Shown: positions 39,101 to 46,234, counted from the first letter of the stretch. The stretch: 51,539 bases of DNA from Pleurocapsales cyanobacterium LEGE 06147 (GCA_015207585.1 JADEWQ010000035.1:1-51539); one strand, 5' to 3'. The notes: generated by a model not told the origin, from the letters alone. Numbers and translations are program-made.

Positions 39101-41509
39101 ACTCCTGCTATCTTTAACACCATCGATGCCGGTAAACCCACTAGCACGGTAGCAACTTTGCCACAAGTCAGCGACAGTGCAGAATTTACCGTTCGTTGGT
39201 CTGGTAACGATGATGCTAATGGTTCGGCTATCGCTAACTATACTATCTACGTTGCCGAAAACGGCGGAGAATTTACTCCTTGGTTAGAAAATACTACTCT
39301 CACCCAAGCCACCTTTACAGGTACTCCAGGTAGCAGTTATCAATTTTATGCGATAGCTAGAGATAATGTCGGTAATGTTCAAGATCTTCCCACTTCTGCT
39401 CAAGCTGTAACTACAATAGCAGGTGGTAATAATCCCCCTGTACTTCTCAATTCTATTGGCACTCAGATAGTAGCTGAAGATAGTAACTTTAGTTTGACCC
39501 TCTCTGAGGAGATTTTCCAAGATAACGATGAAGGAGAAATTTTAACTTATACCGCTATAAATGCTGATGGTAGCGCATTACCCAGTTGGTTGAGCTTTGA
39601 TACAGAAACTCGAACCTTTAGTGGCACGCCTACTAATGAAGATGTTGGGAATCTGAATATTGTTGTTACTGTTACCGATAAGGAAGGGGAAACAGTAAGC
39701 GATACTTTTGAACTGATTGTTGAGAATGTCAACGATAAGCCAACTTTAGAAAGTGCGATCGCTAATCAGATAGCTACAGAAGATGAAGCATTTAGTTTCA
39801 CCTTTCCCGAAGATACATTTAATGATATCGATGCGGGAGATAGTCTAACTTACGCTGCTACTTTATCTGATGGTAGCGAATTACCCAGTTGGCTAATCTT
39901 TGATGCTCAAACTCGTACCTTTAGTGGTACTCCTTCAAATGACGATGTTGGTAATATCAGCATCACGGTAACGGCTATTGATAATGATGGGGAAATAGCA
40001 AGCGATATTTTTGAACTGATAGTTGAGAATGTCAATGATGCGCCAACCTTAGAAAATGCGATCGCTAACCAAGTAGCTACAGAAGACGAATTATTTAATT
40101 TTACCTTCCCAGAAAACACCTTCAATGATGTCGATGCAGGAGACAGTTTATCTTATACTGCTACTTTATCTGATGGTAGTGCATTACCCAGTTGGTTAAC
40201 TTTCAATCCTGAAACTCGTACCTTTAGTGGTACTCCAGTTAATGAACATGTTGGTCAGATCGCTATTGAAATCACAGCCACAGATAATGATGGCGAAGTT
40301 GCTCAAGATATCTTTGAAATTGAAGTAATCAACGTCAACGACATTCCCCTAGATATCGAATTAAGCAATATCTCGCTCGATGAAAATAGCAGCAATGGAA
40401 CAATTATTGGCATCCTATCTACTCTCGACCCCGATGCAGGGGACACTCACAGCTATACCCTCTTAAATAATGCCGATGGTCGCTTTGTTCTCGATGGCAA
40501 TAAACTCCTTGTTGCATCTGGTAATTTATTAGATTTTGAAGCCAACAGCACTTACTTAATTGAAGTTCAAACTACTGATGCGGAGGGGTTATCTATAACT
40601 AAAAACTTTACCATTAGTCTCAATGATATCAACGAAGCACCCGTACTTATTAACGATAGCCTCACTGCTAACTCTAGCAGTGCTAAAGTAATTGCTATTA
40701 GCTATCTTCTCAGTAACGATAGCGATCCTGAAGGGACTCCTCTAAGTTTGATTGCAGTGGGGAATGCTACCAACAGTAATGTTACTCTCGACAACGGCAA
40801 TGTTATCTTCACTCCCGACACCGGCTTTGATGGAACTGCCAGTTTTGAATACACTGTCAGCGATGGAGTGTTAAGCGAGACGGCTACAGTTACGGTAGAG
40901 GTGGGAGTTACTCAAAATGGTACCAACAAGAATAATACTTTCGATGGTACTCTAGGGGACGATCTTTACCACGGACTCAACGGTAACGATACTGTCAGGG
41001 GAGATGCTGGAGACGATCGCTTATTTGGGGATAATGGTAATGATACTTTAAATGGTGGTCTAGGTAACGATACTCTCTTTGGCAACAATGGTGAAGACCA
41101 ACTTTTTGGGGATGCTGGGGATGACTGGTTATTTGGGGACAATGGTAACGATACCCTAATTGGCGGAACAGGTAATGACACTCTTACAGGGGGAAGAGGC
41201 GCAGATCGTTTTATCTTTAACAGTCCCCATGAAGGAGTCGATACCATCACTGATTTTTCAGTAAATAACGATACTTTAGTCTTCTCGGCGGCTGGATTTG
41301 GTGGGGATTTAGTACCTGGTAGAGTCAGCAGTCCAATGTTTAATCTTGGTGTTGCTGCGACTACTGAGTTTCATCGCTTCATCTATGATGCTGGTAGTGG
41401 AGATTTGTTCTACGATAGCGATGGTACAGGGGATAATGAGCAAGTAAGAATTGCTCGCTTAGGTTCTGGTTTGAGTTTGGGTAATGACAATCTGTTTATA
41501 GGTTACTAA
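27134..41509 (+). CDS. Giant secreted CARDB/cadherin-like/RTX protein
   Basis: About 4,791 residues. Two PPC-like domains (1-235) are followed by 22 CARDB repeats of about 120 residues (240-2950; each with a SWTVTNxG-like strand, a YLSxDxxxDxxD loop and TDExDNVxAVPIE end). Next come a PPC-like domain, a TIG-like domain, a carboxypeptidase-regulatory-like domain (about 3343-3430, SGRLVDRNTGEPLSEV), an unrecognised beta-rich domain (3503-3746), a block with SRDPNDILGPQGFGEQQW (3815-3996), an FN3-like domain, three CADG/He_PIG repeats, a cadherin, a cadherin-like tail, and RTX nonapeptides (about 4600-4695, GGxGNDTL). The RTX block and lack of an N-terminal signal indicate type I secretion with calcium-dependent folding. 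Likely a surface or matrix adhesin. I use the ATG at 27134; the TTG at 27080 would add 18 unlikely residues. Confidence 0.9.
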   Translation: MSSIVGTLSAENGIISSTLTDSDLLNPTRSGSYSDDYELTDTTIGQLVTIELNSYEFDTYLQLINADTGEVITENDDYGGSLNSRLSFIAVEGINYIVRVSGYDESELGTYELNASIQGPPEIVGNLSAVNGTITEALTLEDTLNPTRSGAYSDDYELTDITIGQLVTIELNSYEFDTYLQLINADTGEVITQNDDGGQGTNSKLSFVAIEGINYTVRVSGYNESQLGTYQLNATSAELANLTITETNAPSTITLGESVEVSWTVANSGNGETINDFRYDAIYLSRDTTYNPDEDASLIAVYRNNSLAAGNSQTFSTNIAIGGYHLNWANGTNNDRNLLEGDWYLLFVTDAYDNQLESDETNNVTAVEIQLNATDLAITNVVAPTSASVHDTISITWTVENLGDISAFGYWGDEIYLSDDEYFDYNDDVYLGYGEREDYTVPLALGDSYTLSREVALPNTEPGSRYLLFVVDTYNDLGETDETNNVIAVPIEISGVDTNLSIKATAPTTAALGESIAVSWTVTNSGSQAASANWSDYVYLSDDEYLDNSDTYITYQYAASNTPLAPGDSYTVNHNISIPNTTEAGSRYLLFVADYYNAQNETDETDNVTAVPIEIKAPNLKVTEAIVPEQAYTGSRISISWTVKNSGEGTALANYWYDQVYLSRDENYDSSDTYLTYYYTGSQTPLAAGDSYTAYRSITLPNADLGNYYLLFYTDHSQYQGETDETDNIRAVPIEITDPPNLIVSAATAPIQANPGYSVAVSWTVTNTGKVSANSNWYDKIYFSRDGTYDSSDTFIAYHYINSFTPLAASNSYTINRNIYLPNVELGNYYLLFVADENNYQVETDETDNVRAVPIELVASDADLTVTAATTPESAGIGETVTLSWTVTNNGSGAAFANFWQDRIYISDDEYLDSSDTYITYQSNSFNAPLAAGGSYTVNRNISIPNTKAGDRYLLFVVDGDEKQTETDEINNVYAVPIYIKAPNLEVESISVPTRINPGQTVQATWRVRNTGEVIAYNSWYDYVYLSEDETYDSSDLSLGYNRRIYGLNAGSSYYNYPNLTIPSNKEAGNYYLLFITDKNNHKEETDETDNIRAVSIEITESPNLVVSAATAPSEATIHKPFEVSWTVTNIGQGDALVRYTRDTIYVSDDQYLDSSDTYVTERTYSYYNLAAGSEYSQTHNIAIPNTGAGFRYLLFVADGRKEQLETDETDNVRAVPIEIGIPDVDLAVTATDLPLQANTGSNLAVSWTVTNSGTEATRTRWRDRVYFSEDANFDSSDIYLTDYDTTYYLGSLAAGNSHKISSIVNLPNRETGNYYLLFITDYQNIQAETNETNNITAVPLELIDLPNLTVSNITAPREASLRESINISWTVNNIGDVTAFGRWLDYVYLSTDENFDGNDIALGGQWTDGNKPLAPGDSYTLNRSLTLPDTARGDLYLLLVADRDNQQKETNEADNVTAVPIKVKAPNLVVSQVNAPLTAISSESISTTITVINIGDGSVISNSNYSNYSNYWYDAVYISDDENYNTGDRRIGDAYRHTNLAPNQSYTAGINVRIPNDVTGSKYLIFKVDAYGNRNESNETDNYYAVPIEIGTPNLTVSNATAPNWAAIGQTIPVSWTVTNNGEVSTVAGYDYYYDSVYISSDTELDNTDTHVLSRNVNREHSLAAGNSYTIFQNITLPNSREGELYLLFRTDSYNRQGETDETDNVLAIPIIISNNGPNLEVTDATAPATAVLGQRGISVNWTVTNTGGVAASLDWFDKVYLSDNPTLEYTDTELTEQATGSQTPLAAGANYNITATINLPFHGAGSRYLLFVADAESDQVETDETDNVTAVPIELLAPNLTLTTPIAPATAYLGQSVELSWTVANIGNVAALANWMEYVYISDDEILGSNDVYLTSRYRSSSLAAGNDYTISQNVTIPRTEIGDRYLLFVVDRNNHQGETNETDNLVAVPLHLTALDVDLEIGNITAPRESFAGEEVEVVWTVTNNGSDDATGSWIDRIYLSTDTETLTANELYGSFAFTGTIAAGQSLERRQKITLPRTLEGNFHIVVKTDANNSLIEYGKEDNNTTVKDERLTSILPTFSNLQVISVTAPDTAFSSQETVVEWTVSNTGTGATSASVWYDTVWLSLDTNLDGTDIYLGEAANVSYLNPGDSYNNSLAVTLPQGIDGNYYFLVKTDYNRNSYYNDRVFEFDNEGDNLGVSNISDIELTPPPDLQVSVNAPSNAFSGQFTSLTWTVTNQGEGRTLQNRWYDEVYLSADTVLDSSDYNLGRQYHSGSLEPGESYIFTDAIRSFKLPEGISGDYYFLVRTDAGNQVYEGALSANNTGYDTIPTTIFLTPPPDLEIRVDAPNTALASHEITLNYRLGNYGSTATTTGTWTETFYLSLDEQLDSSDLVLGSRRHYGILGTDDYRDKSISLTLPNGISGEYYLFAKTDTSDEVFELDNDNNIAYDTITIASQPADLVVSEVIAPETLEAGTGTRISWTVINQGTGDTAITNWNDRLWLSLDSIIGNGDDRLLETFSHSGLLNAGESYTKTELVPIPFDLLDNYQLYLQTDTNNRVYEAESEGNNSSVLLPLRITRETPDLQITAVTAPLTGVSGETLTVNWSVANLGTGKTNSNYWYDEVFLSLDRDLGDSSDISLGKVYHSGSLAPHESYNASRTFHLPQNYLEGNYYLIVRTDTGDLVLETPFENNNQAVTSSTTSISLNSVPDLAIEAIDAPEDAISGQTFALNWKVVNRGTEVNSSWRDVFYLSRDQTLDRNNDLYLGSRFHYGGLAAGAESSQTASFNLPRGLSGRFYVFGITDSGDSVYEREGENNNIAYDGNSMNVILPPPADLAAEAISVPTEGVPGQNVTINYTVTNQGSYTIDGNWEDAIYLSADDQWDINDPLIEKVRVYDSLDSGESYSRTVNASLPGVASGDYHVIVRSDIRNNVYESEEDNNSEVSAETINIDTELLELGSSDTDTIRPGKSIYYRIEASAGQAIRIKLDSQVNSSSNEIYVRYGQMPTRGQFDFFTEPFTSDPELVFPVEQDGTYYVLVSGDNGSVATNYTITAEEIPFSLLNVNTQQVGNVAPFTLELKGAKFSTDTIFQIVNSEGTVFDATQIILKDSTTAYATFNLSGQSVGNYDVRAIQNNETTEVLEDILVVEDGIDAELFSVIDGPGAVRLGGKYFAKINYTNVGGADEAAPLIILQSDNTPLGLSSNSIAPTESLFLLGVGEDVGVDTLRPGEINQIPFFFSVPYESINVNLLRYTENSSTPITEADWNLIETAIKPSEISEDDWNEFWSSIQPRIGNIWGDYVQLVNDLAKAFASKAECDYDVRELFAEWYESGDLSVYTPKSAVSGRLVDRNTGEPLSEVELQLYQEVDEETIQNFHQVVTDSEGRFTVSTLPPGNYKLAILGDYSFVDSSPSDSNNLLNNNIYELNITSGNDITDLELETDLLSVPPSPLEQLVDGKEFYIEFINNLVNTVEELGIQSSEETNIALNNLEEESQSQNENEEEPPLPKLRFYYQSPTFGIPFLFPNTQISIALGTDGLSNINFDNELVTKGIVAGSLKVTHGEDIYGGLVKGSLTSVKEKENCQWQPKETSIELGAGYIGGESKDITGYLDPFFGTIVKGIEFILGVEFPITATYTTGIAGKATFDYQTPKLEGGIVVSEEIEISGGVQKGDYFSQISGKAVVELDLVTFPETQLKLGTVSLSIQFLTKLPIVGFVGFEITGSSETGFTLIPILEPPLLPPSFQDSSSLPPGTEEISNQIAAIFNNLENDPDLKQGTFLELLQSPEKFFDFPEPPPIEDCDEEHDDYSPSVLVSRDPNDILGPQGFGEQQWLSANSPLNYTIRFENDPQLATAPAQVVKITQKLDSDLDFRTFRLGDFGFGDTFIEVPDNRAFYQTRLDLVAEKGIYLDVFAGIDIATGEAFWEFRSIDPTTGEQPSDPLLGFLPPNLTKPEGDGFVSYSIRLLDDIATGDVIDAEATIIFDINEPIDTPAIFNTIDAGKPTSTVATLPQVSDSAEFTVRWSGNDDANGSAIANYTIYVAENGGEFTPWLENTTLTQATFTGTPGSSYQFYAIARDNVGNVQDLPTSAQAVTTIAGGNNPPVLLNSIGTQIVAEDSNFSLTLSEEIFQDNDEGEILTYTAINADGSALPSWLSFDTETRTFSGTPTNEDVGNLNIVVTVTDKEGETVSDTFELIVENVNDKPTLESAIANQIATEDEAFSFTFPEDTFNDIDAGDSLTYAATLSDGSELPSWLIFDAQTRTFSGTPSNDDVGNISITVTAIDNDGEIASDIFELIVENVNDAPTLENAIANQVATEDELFNFTFPENTFNDVDAGDSLSYTATLSDGSALPSWLTFNPETRTFSGTPVNEHVGQIAIEITATDNDGEVAQDIFEIEVINVNDIPLDIELSNISLDENSSNGTIIGILSTLDPDAGDTHSYTLLNNADGRFVLDGNKLLVASGNLLDFEANSTYLIEVQTTDAEGLSITKNFTISLNDINEAPVLINDSLTANSSSAKVIAISYLLSNDSDPEGTPLSLIAVGNATNSNVTLDNGNVIFTPDTGFDGTASFEYTVSDGVLSETATVTVEVGVTQNGTNKNNTFDGTLGDDLYHGLNGNDTVRGDAGDDRLFGDNGNDTLNGGLGNDTLFGNNGEDQLFGDAGDDWLFGDNGNDTLIGGTGNDTLTGGRGADRFIFNSPHEGVDTITDFSVNNDTLVFSAAGFGGDLVPGRVSSPMFNLGVAATTEFHRFIYDAGSGDLFYDSDGTGDNEQVRIARLGSGLSLGNDNLFIGY
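27206..27720 (+). repeat. Near-identical direct repeat within the two PPC-like domains
   Basis: 27206-27363 and 27563-27720 are the same 158-bp sequence with only a handful of mismatches, offset 357 bp. Each encodes the core NPTRSGxYSDDYEL to INADTGEVIT. Flanking parts of the two domains differ more, which points to recent duplication or gene conversion of the core. Confidence 0.85.
27850..35985 (+). repeat. Array of 22 CARDB-encoding repeats
   Basis: Tandem units of roughly 345-420 bp, each opening with (P/D)xLxVxxxxAP and WTVxNxG. The first 15 units are of one subtype ending ETDETDNVxAVPIEI; units 16-22 are a second subtype ending in a shorter EGDN-like tail and using YLGxxxHSGxLxxGESY. 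Unit 1 carries an insertion (GGYHLNWANGTNNDRN). The units are diverged from each other in protein, so the array is old. Confidence 0.85.
40930..41215 (+). repeat. RTX (hemolysin-type) calcium-binding nonapeptide block
   Basis: About ten nonapeptides of the form GGxGNDxLx in the C-terminal 200 residues of the giant protein, followed by GGRGADRFIFNSPHEGVDTITDF, the usual capping segment, and the secretion-signal region to the C-terminus. Confidence 0.9.
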
Positions 41510-41514
41510 AACAG

Positions 41515-41572
41515 TAGAGAGCAATTAAGATTTGTGAAAATTACTACGATTTAATTATGCTCTCTAATTTTC
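41515..41572 (+). terminator. Terminator after the giant gene
   Basis: TAGAGAGCA (41515-41523) and TGCTCTCTA (41558-41566) pair perfectly, extended inward by an imperfect ATTAA/TTAAT stem, followed by ATTTTCT. It starts 5 bp after the stop codon. Confidence 0.7.
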
Positions 41573-41679
41573 TGCGTCGTCTTGGTTATTATAGAACAGA
41601 ATTATTTAGTTTAATGACCTTAAAGACTAAATTACTGCTCCTGGTCTCTATTTAAAACTAATTATTAGAAATTACTACA

Positions 41680-44600
41680 ATGCCTCCAATAAATGCAGAA
41701 GATTTTTACAAGCAAGGAAGAGAAAAAGCGGAAAAAAAAGATTTTCGAGGAGCAATTGAAAATTATAGTCAAGCTCTACAATTAAAACCTGATTTTATTG
41801 ATGTTTACAAACAGCGCGGGCAAACTTATTTATCTCTTGGCAACTTCCAAGAAGCAATTGAAGACTTCGACCGAGCGATCGAGTTATTTTCTGATGATGC
41901 AGAAGTCTATGAATTTCGAGGTTTAGCTAAATTTTCTCAGGGTAATGTTCGAGCAGCAATAGCCGATCTAGATCGCGGATTGGATTTAAATCCCAATCGT
42001 GCTGAAGGCTATAAAAATCGAGCTTTGGTTCGTATGTCTTTGGGAGATTACGAAGGAACTTGGTCTGATAGCAGTAAAGCTCTTAGTTTTAACCCTAATG
42101 ATGCTTTTATACACAATCTTCGCGGAGTTATCGATCTTTATCGAGGTAACTATAATCAAGCTCTTGAATCTCTCAATAGAACTTTACAGCTAGACCCCAA
42201 CTATGTCGAGGCATATAATAATCGGGGATCTATCCATGTAATGTTAGGTAATCAAGAGCAAGCACTCGCCGATTTCGGTCGAACTATAGAACTTAATCCT
42301 AATTATATTTCTGCTTATAAAAATAGAGGTAATTTACTTATTCAACAAGGAAATTTGTCGGAATCTTTAGAAGACTACAATAAAGCAATAGAACTCAATT
42401 CCAAAGATGCTGAAGCTTATTATTATAGAGGCTATATTCACTTATTACAGAAAGAGCAACAAAAAGCTCTTGAGGATTTAGATCGAACCATAAATCTCGA
42501 TGTCTCGTTTACTAAAGCTTACAAATATAGAGGCATCATCCATCTAAACCATAAAAATTTAGCCAATGCTCTTGATGATTTTAATCGAGCTATTAACCTC
42601 AATCCCGATGATGCTGAAGTCTATTACTATAGGGGAAATGTTCGCTTTCAACTTCAACAGCCACAAGAAGCTTTAGAAGATTATAGCCAGACTATTAAAC
42701 TCGATCCTAATTATGCTGATGCTTACAACAATCGAGGTGCTATTTATCTAGAACGCGGAGAATTACAACAAGCTCTCTCTGACTTCGACAAAGCAATAGA
42801 ACTCAATTCTGATTATTTGTTGGCATATAAAAATCGAGTCAAACTAAGGATTATACAAGGAAAACTACAAGGTGCATTGACAGATTTAGAACAAATTTTA
42901 CGACTCGAACCTAATAATCTAGAAGCTTTAAAAGATTGCGTAAAACTTAATCTTGCTTTGGGTAATAGTCAAGAAGCTTTAAATTACCTTCAGCGTATAT
43001 TACAGATAAATTCCCAACTTTTGGGCGAAAACGCTCAATATGCGGACGATCTACAACAAGCTTTGCAATCTAACCCCAATAATTCTGAAAGTTATCTTAT
43101 TCGTGGCTGTTTGTATTATGCCTTTAACGATCTTAGTCGAGCAATAGAAGATTTCGATAGAGCTTTGGCTTTAAATCCCAACCAAACTCAAATCTTTAAG
43201 ATAAGAGCTTTAGCTAACGCCAAACTTAATAATTATCAAAAAGTTGTTGATAACTGCGATCGCATCTTAGCATTTAATACCAATGATTTTCTAGCTTATA
43301 AACTTCGAGGAATAGCTTGCTATTATTTAAAAGATAGTCAAGGAGCTATTGAAGACTTCAATAAAGCAATACAAATTAATCCTAATGAGGTTGAAGTTTA
43401 TCAAGACAGAGGTCTACTCTATTACGAACTAGGAAAATTACCAGAAGCTCTAGAAGATTTCAATCGAGTTCTTGAGTTTAAACCTGATTCTGTAGAAATT
43501 CACAGCAAAAGAAGTGAAATCTGCTATCAATTAGGCAGAAAACAAGAAGCTTTACAGTCTTTAAATCGAGTTTTAGAACTAAATCCAGAAGATATAGCTG
43601 CTTATCAAAATCGCAGTATGGTCAAGCAAGAATTAGGAGATTTACTAGGAGCGCTCGCCGATTTAGATACAATAATTCGTCTCAATTATGACGATTTAGA
43701 AGTTTATCGCCGACGGGGTTATCTTCATTTAGAATTAAAAAACTTTCCTAAAGTAATTGAAGATTATACTCAAGTTTTACAACTAGATTCATCTTACTAT
43801 AATGCCTATATTAATCGAGGTATTGCTTATGCTGAGAGCGACGAAAAACAAAAAGCAATCGCCGATTTTAGTCAAGCTATTAAACTTCGACCTGAAGAAC
43901 CTGAAGGATATAAACTTAGAAGTCAGGTTTATCTAGATTTAGGTCGAGTTACCGGAGCGATCGAAGATTTAAGCTTATTATTACGTATCGAGCCTAGAAA
44001 TCTAGAAACTTATACAAAACTTGCTGATATATATGTAAATTTAGGTGAATGGGAAAAAGCCATAGCTATCTATACAGAAGCAATTCTAACGGATTCTGAC
44101 AGCTTTGAAAATTACTTTAAACGAGCTTTGATCTATTTCAAAATAGGCAATTTAAATAAGGCTATTGCCGATTTTTCAGAAGTAATTAATATAAATCCCG
44201 GTTACAGTCATGTTTACTTTCACAGAGGAATTGCTCATCTAAATTTAAACAATTTAAAAGATGCTATTAGTGATTTTAACCAATCTATACAAATAGATCC
44301 CAATTGGATTGAAGCTTATCATACCAGAGGAATTGCTCACTCATTACTTGGTAATCATGCTGAAGCCATCAAAGACTTAGATACAGTAATTAATCTAAAC
44401 CCTAATAAAGTAGATGCTTACTGTAATAGAGGATTTGCTTATGCTTTGATGGGAAAACTATCCAAAGCAATACATGACTACACATTAACAATTAATCTCG
44501 CTCCTAATCATTCAGATGCTTATTCCAAAAGAGCATCAGTTTATATTGAATTATCTAATTATCAAAAAGCTCTAGAAGATTATATTCAAGCAATTAAACT

Positions 44601-44874
44601 AGACCCAAATATTGCTGATTATTATTACGGTTGTGCTTTGATTTATTATAAGATAAATAATTATCAAGAAGCAATAAAAAAATACAATCGGGCTATTCAA
44701 CTAAATCCTAATTATACAGATGCTTATTGGGGTAGGGCTTCTGCATATTTGAAAATAGATGATACAAAAAATGCGTTCAAAGATTATCAAAAAGCTGCTG
44801 ATTTATATCGCCAGCAAGGTAATGCTGCTTCTTATAAACAGGTAATGAATCAATTGACAAAATTAGGTAATTAA
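41680..44874 (+). CDS. Protein of 30 tetratricopeptide repeats
   Basis: Predicted protein of 1,064 residues made almost entirely of TPR units of exactly 34 residues: I count 30 full units plus one half unit (QLLGENAQYADDLQQALQSNPN, after unit 13). Typical units are YxNRGxxxxxLGNxxEAIxDFxxAIxLNPN. The protein has no signal peptide and no membrane helix, so it is probably a cytoplasmic superhelical scaffold. The last 20 residues (QGNAASYKQVMNQLTKLGN) form a capping helix. It begins 170 bp after the giant gene and ends 8 bp before the next gene, with which it is almost certainly co-transcribed. Partner unknown; a role with the adhesin locus is only suggested by position. Confidence 0.9.
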   Translation: MPPINAEDFYKQGREKAEKKDFRGAIENYSQALQLKPDFIDVYKQRGQTYLSLGNFQEAIEDFDRAIELFSDDAEVYEFRGLAKFSQGNVRAAIADLDRGLDLNPNRAEGYKNRALVRMSLGDYEGTWSDSSKALSFNPNDAFIHNLRGVIDLYRGNYNQALESLNRTLQLDPNYVEAYNNRGSIHVMLGNQEQALADFGRTIELNPNYISAYKNRGNLLIQQGNLSESLEDYNKAIELNSKDAEAYYYRGYIHLLQKEQQKALEDLDRTINLDVSFTKAYKYRGIIHLNHKNLANALDDFNRAINLNPDDAEVYYYRGNVRFQLQQPQEALEDYSQTIKLDPNYADAYNNRGAIYLERGELQQALSDFDKAIELNSDYLLAYKNRVKLRIIQGKLQGALTDLEQILRLEPNNLEALKDCVKLNLALGNSQEALNYLQRILQINSQLLGENAQYADDLQQALQSNPNNSESYLIRGCLYYAFNDLSRAIEDFDRALALNPNQTQIFKIRALANAKLNNYQKVVDNCDRILAFNTNDFLAYKLRGIACYYLKDSQGAIEDFNKAIQINPNEVEVYQDRGLLYYELGKLPEALEDFNRVLEFKPDSVEIHSKRSEICYQLGRKQEALQSLNRVLELNPEDIAAYQNRSMVKQELGDLLGALADLDTIIRLNYDDLEVYRRRGYLHLELKNFPKVIEDYTQVLQLDSSYYNAYINRGIAYAESDEKQKAIADFSQAIKLRPEEPEGYKLRSQVYLDLGRVTGAIEDLSLLLRIEPRNLETYTKLADIYVNLGEWEKAIAIYTEAILTDSDSFENYFKRALIYFKIGNLNKAIADFSEVININPGYSHVYFHRGIAHLNLNNLKDAISDFNQSIQIDPNWIEAYHTRGIAHSLLGNHAEAIKDLDTVINLNPNKVDAYCNRGFAYALMGKLSKAIHDYTLTINLAPNHSDAYSKRASVYIELSNYQKALEDYIQAIKLDPNIADYYYGCALIYYKINNYQEAIKKYNRAIQLNPNYTDAYWGRASAYLKIDDTKNAFKDYQKAADLYRQQGNAASYKQVMNQLTKLGN

Positions 44875-44882
44875 CTTAATAG

Positions 44883-45977
44883 ATGGATATAGATTTTATG
44901 AAACGATGTTTTTACATATTAATGGTATCTCCAGCAGATAATTTTAACATTTTATATTATTACTTATTATTTTTTGCTGGGTTGATATTAATTCTTAGAA
45001 ATTCAATTTTAAGTCTCAAACAACCTAATCCAAATTTACTTGAATTAAGAAAACAACCTATATATTATTGGATAATTGGATTTATTGTTGCTTATTTAGG
45101 TTTTTTATTATTAATTAGTGCTTGGAATGCTACAGCATTACGCACATTAACTTGCCAACATTTTTTTGAAAATTCATTTTCTAATTTGAAGTCGAGTAAA
45201 AATATAAAAAAATTAATTAATTGCCAATTAATATCAGCAAATTTTATCGGAAATATTAAAAGTAATATCTCTATAATTGATCTTCAAAAAGCAAAATTAG
45301 AAAAAAAAATCGCTACTGTATATCGTGCAAACGTACCATATTACTATAGAGTAGTTTTATTAAATAACAAAGATCGAATTGTTTTTACAATTAATTGGGA
45401 TTGGGAACGCGATGATATTCCGGATGGTCATAGATATATTATTTATCTTAAGAAAGATCGAAGAAGTTTTAATGAAAAATTAATAGGCAATAAGAGTTTA
45501 ATAGATATTTCAGAGCTAATCAATTCCTTATTTAAATTAGATAATAAAATCTATGCTACTTCAAATGATGTAGTCACTCGTATTAATAGTTTTATTGAGA
45601 ATCCAACTAATAATACAATTATAATTCAAGACAATTTAGTCTTGGGTGGTTATTCGGTGTTTATTTTAGGTTTTTTATTAGTGATTATTAGCTTTTCAAT
45701 TTTTATACTAGCCCCTAAAACTCTGTATAAGTTATCTTTAGAAGATAATAACCTTACGTGTCAAACTTGGATATTTGGCAAAGAAAAAACTATTCAATAT
45801 CCTCTTGTTGATATCTCAGAAATTGTCTTAGAACAAAATGATAAAAATGGACGTTATCGAATAATTTTAATCTTAAATTGTGGTGAAAAATTACCATTAA
45901 CTGGCTATTATGATTCTACAATTGAAGAAAAACAACAAATTGTTGAAAATATTAAAATTTTTTTAAAGGATGTCTGA
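44883..45977 (+). CDS. Predicted membrane protein, unknown family
   Basis: Predicted length 364 residues, unusually AT-rich (Ile/Asn/Lys-rich). Hydrophobic helices lie at about 23-40, 60-84 and 250-277. Between helices 2 and 3 is a soluble domain (about 85-245) containing KNIKKLINCQL, YYYRVVLLNNKDRIVFTINWDWERDDIPDGHRYIIYLKK and a DISELINSLFK helix. The C-terminal region (about 285-364) is a PH-like beta domain (YKLSLEDNNLTCQTWIFGKEKTIQYPLVDISEIVLEQN). I do not recognise the family. It starts 8 bp after the TPR gene. The start could also be the ATG at residue 6. Confidence 0.75.
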   Translation: MDIDFMKRCFYILMVSPADNFNILYYYLLFFAGLILILRNSILSLKQPNPNLLELRKQPIYYWIIGFIVAYLGFLLLISAWNATALRTLTCQHFFENSFSNLKSSKNIKKLINCQLISANFIGNIKSNISIIDLQKAKLEKKIATVYRANVPYYYRVVLLNNKDRIVFTINWDWERDDIPDGHRYIIYLKKDRRSFNEKLIGNKSLIDISELINSLFKLDNKIYATSNDVVTRINSFIENPTNNTIIIQDNLVLGGYSVFILGFLLVIISFSIFILAPKTLYKLSLEDNNLTCQTWIFGKEKTIQYPLVDISEIVLEQNDKNGRYRIILILNCGEKLPLTGYYDSTIEEKQQIVENIKIFLKDV

Positions 45978-46234
45978 AAATGAGGGAGGGGCAAGATTCG
46001 TGCAAAATCCACTCACATTTTGGGTCTTGCACAGCTTTAATACTGCTGGCGAAATCGAGAAGAGAGCGATCGCTGTTATTAAGTAGCTATATTTACCCAT
46101 ATGTATAAGTTGGGGGAAAACTAGCAAAGATACTGTTGACGAAAGTAATCAATAAGATTTCAAACGCAATACACTACCTCGCTGATTAGGACAAAATTTC
46201 TATAAAACAGTGAAGACAATTTACCATGTAGTAC
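45978..46234. other. Intergenic region before the truncated second giant gene
   Basis: 257 bases. Near 46005-46035 short complementary segments (GCAAGA and AAAAT against ATTTT and TCTTGC) could form an imperfect hairpin after the membrane protein gene. A HIP1 octamer lies near 46066. The last bases (46224-46238) form a palindrome CCATGTA-G-TACATGG that straddles the start codon of the next frame. No CARDB sequence is found here, so the N-terminal part of that gene is absent, not frameshifted. Confidence 0.5.

Noticed and set aside
38862-39152. A 96-codon plus-strand frame that recurs as 50775-51011
   Set aside because: It recurs only because the underlying giant genes share this near-identical block; it is an out-of-frame shadow.
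40966-41250. Minus-strand frame rich in Ser, Leu and Pro
   Set aside because: Antisense shadow of the RTX repeats, whose regular GGNDTL codons keep the other strand open.
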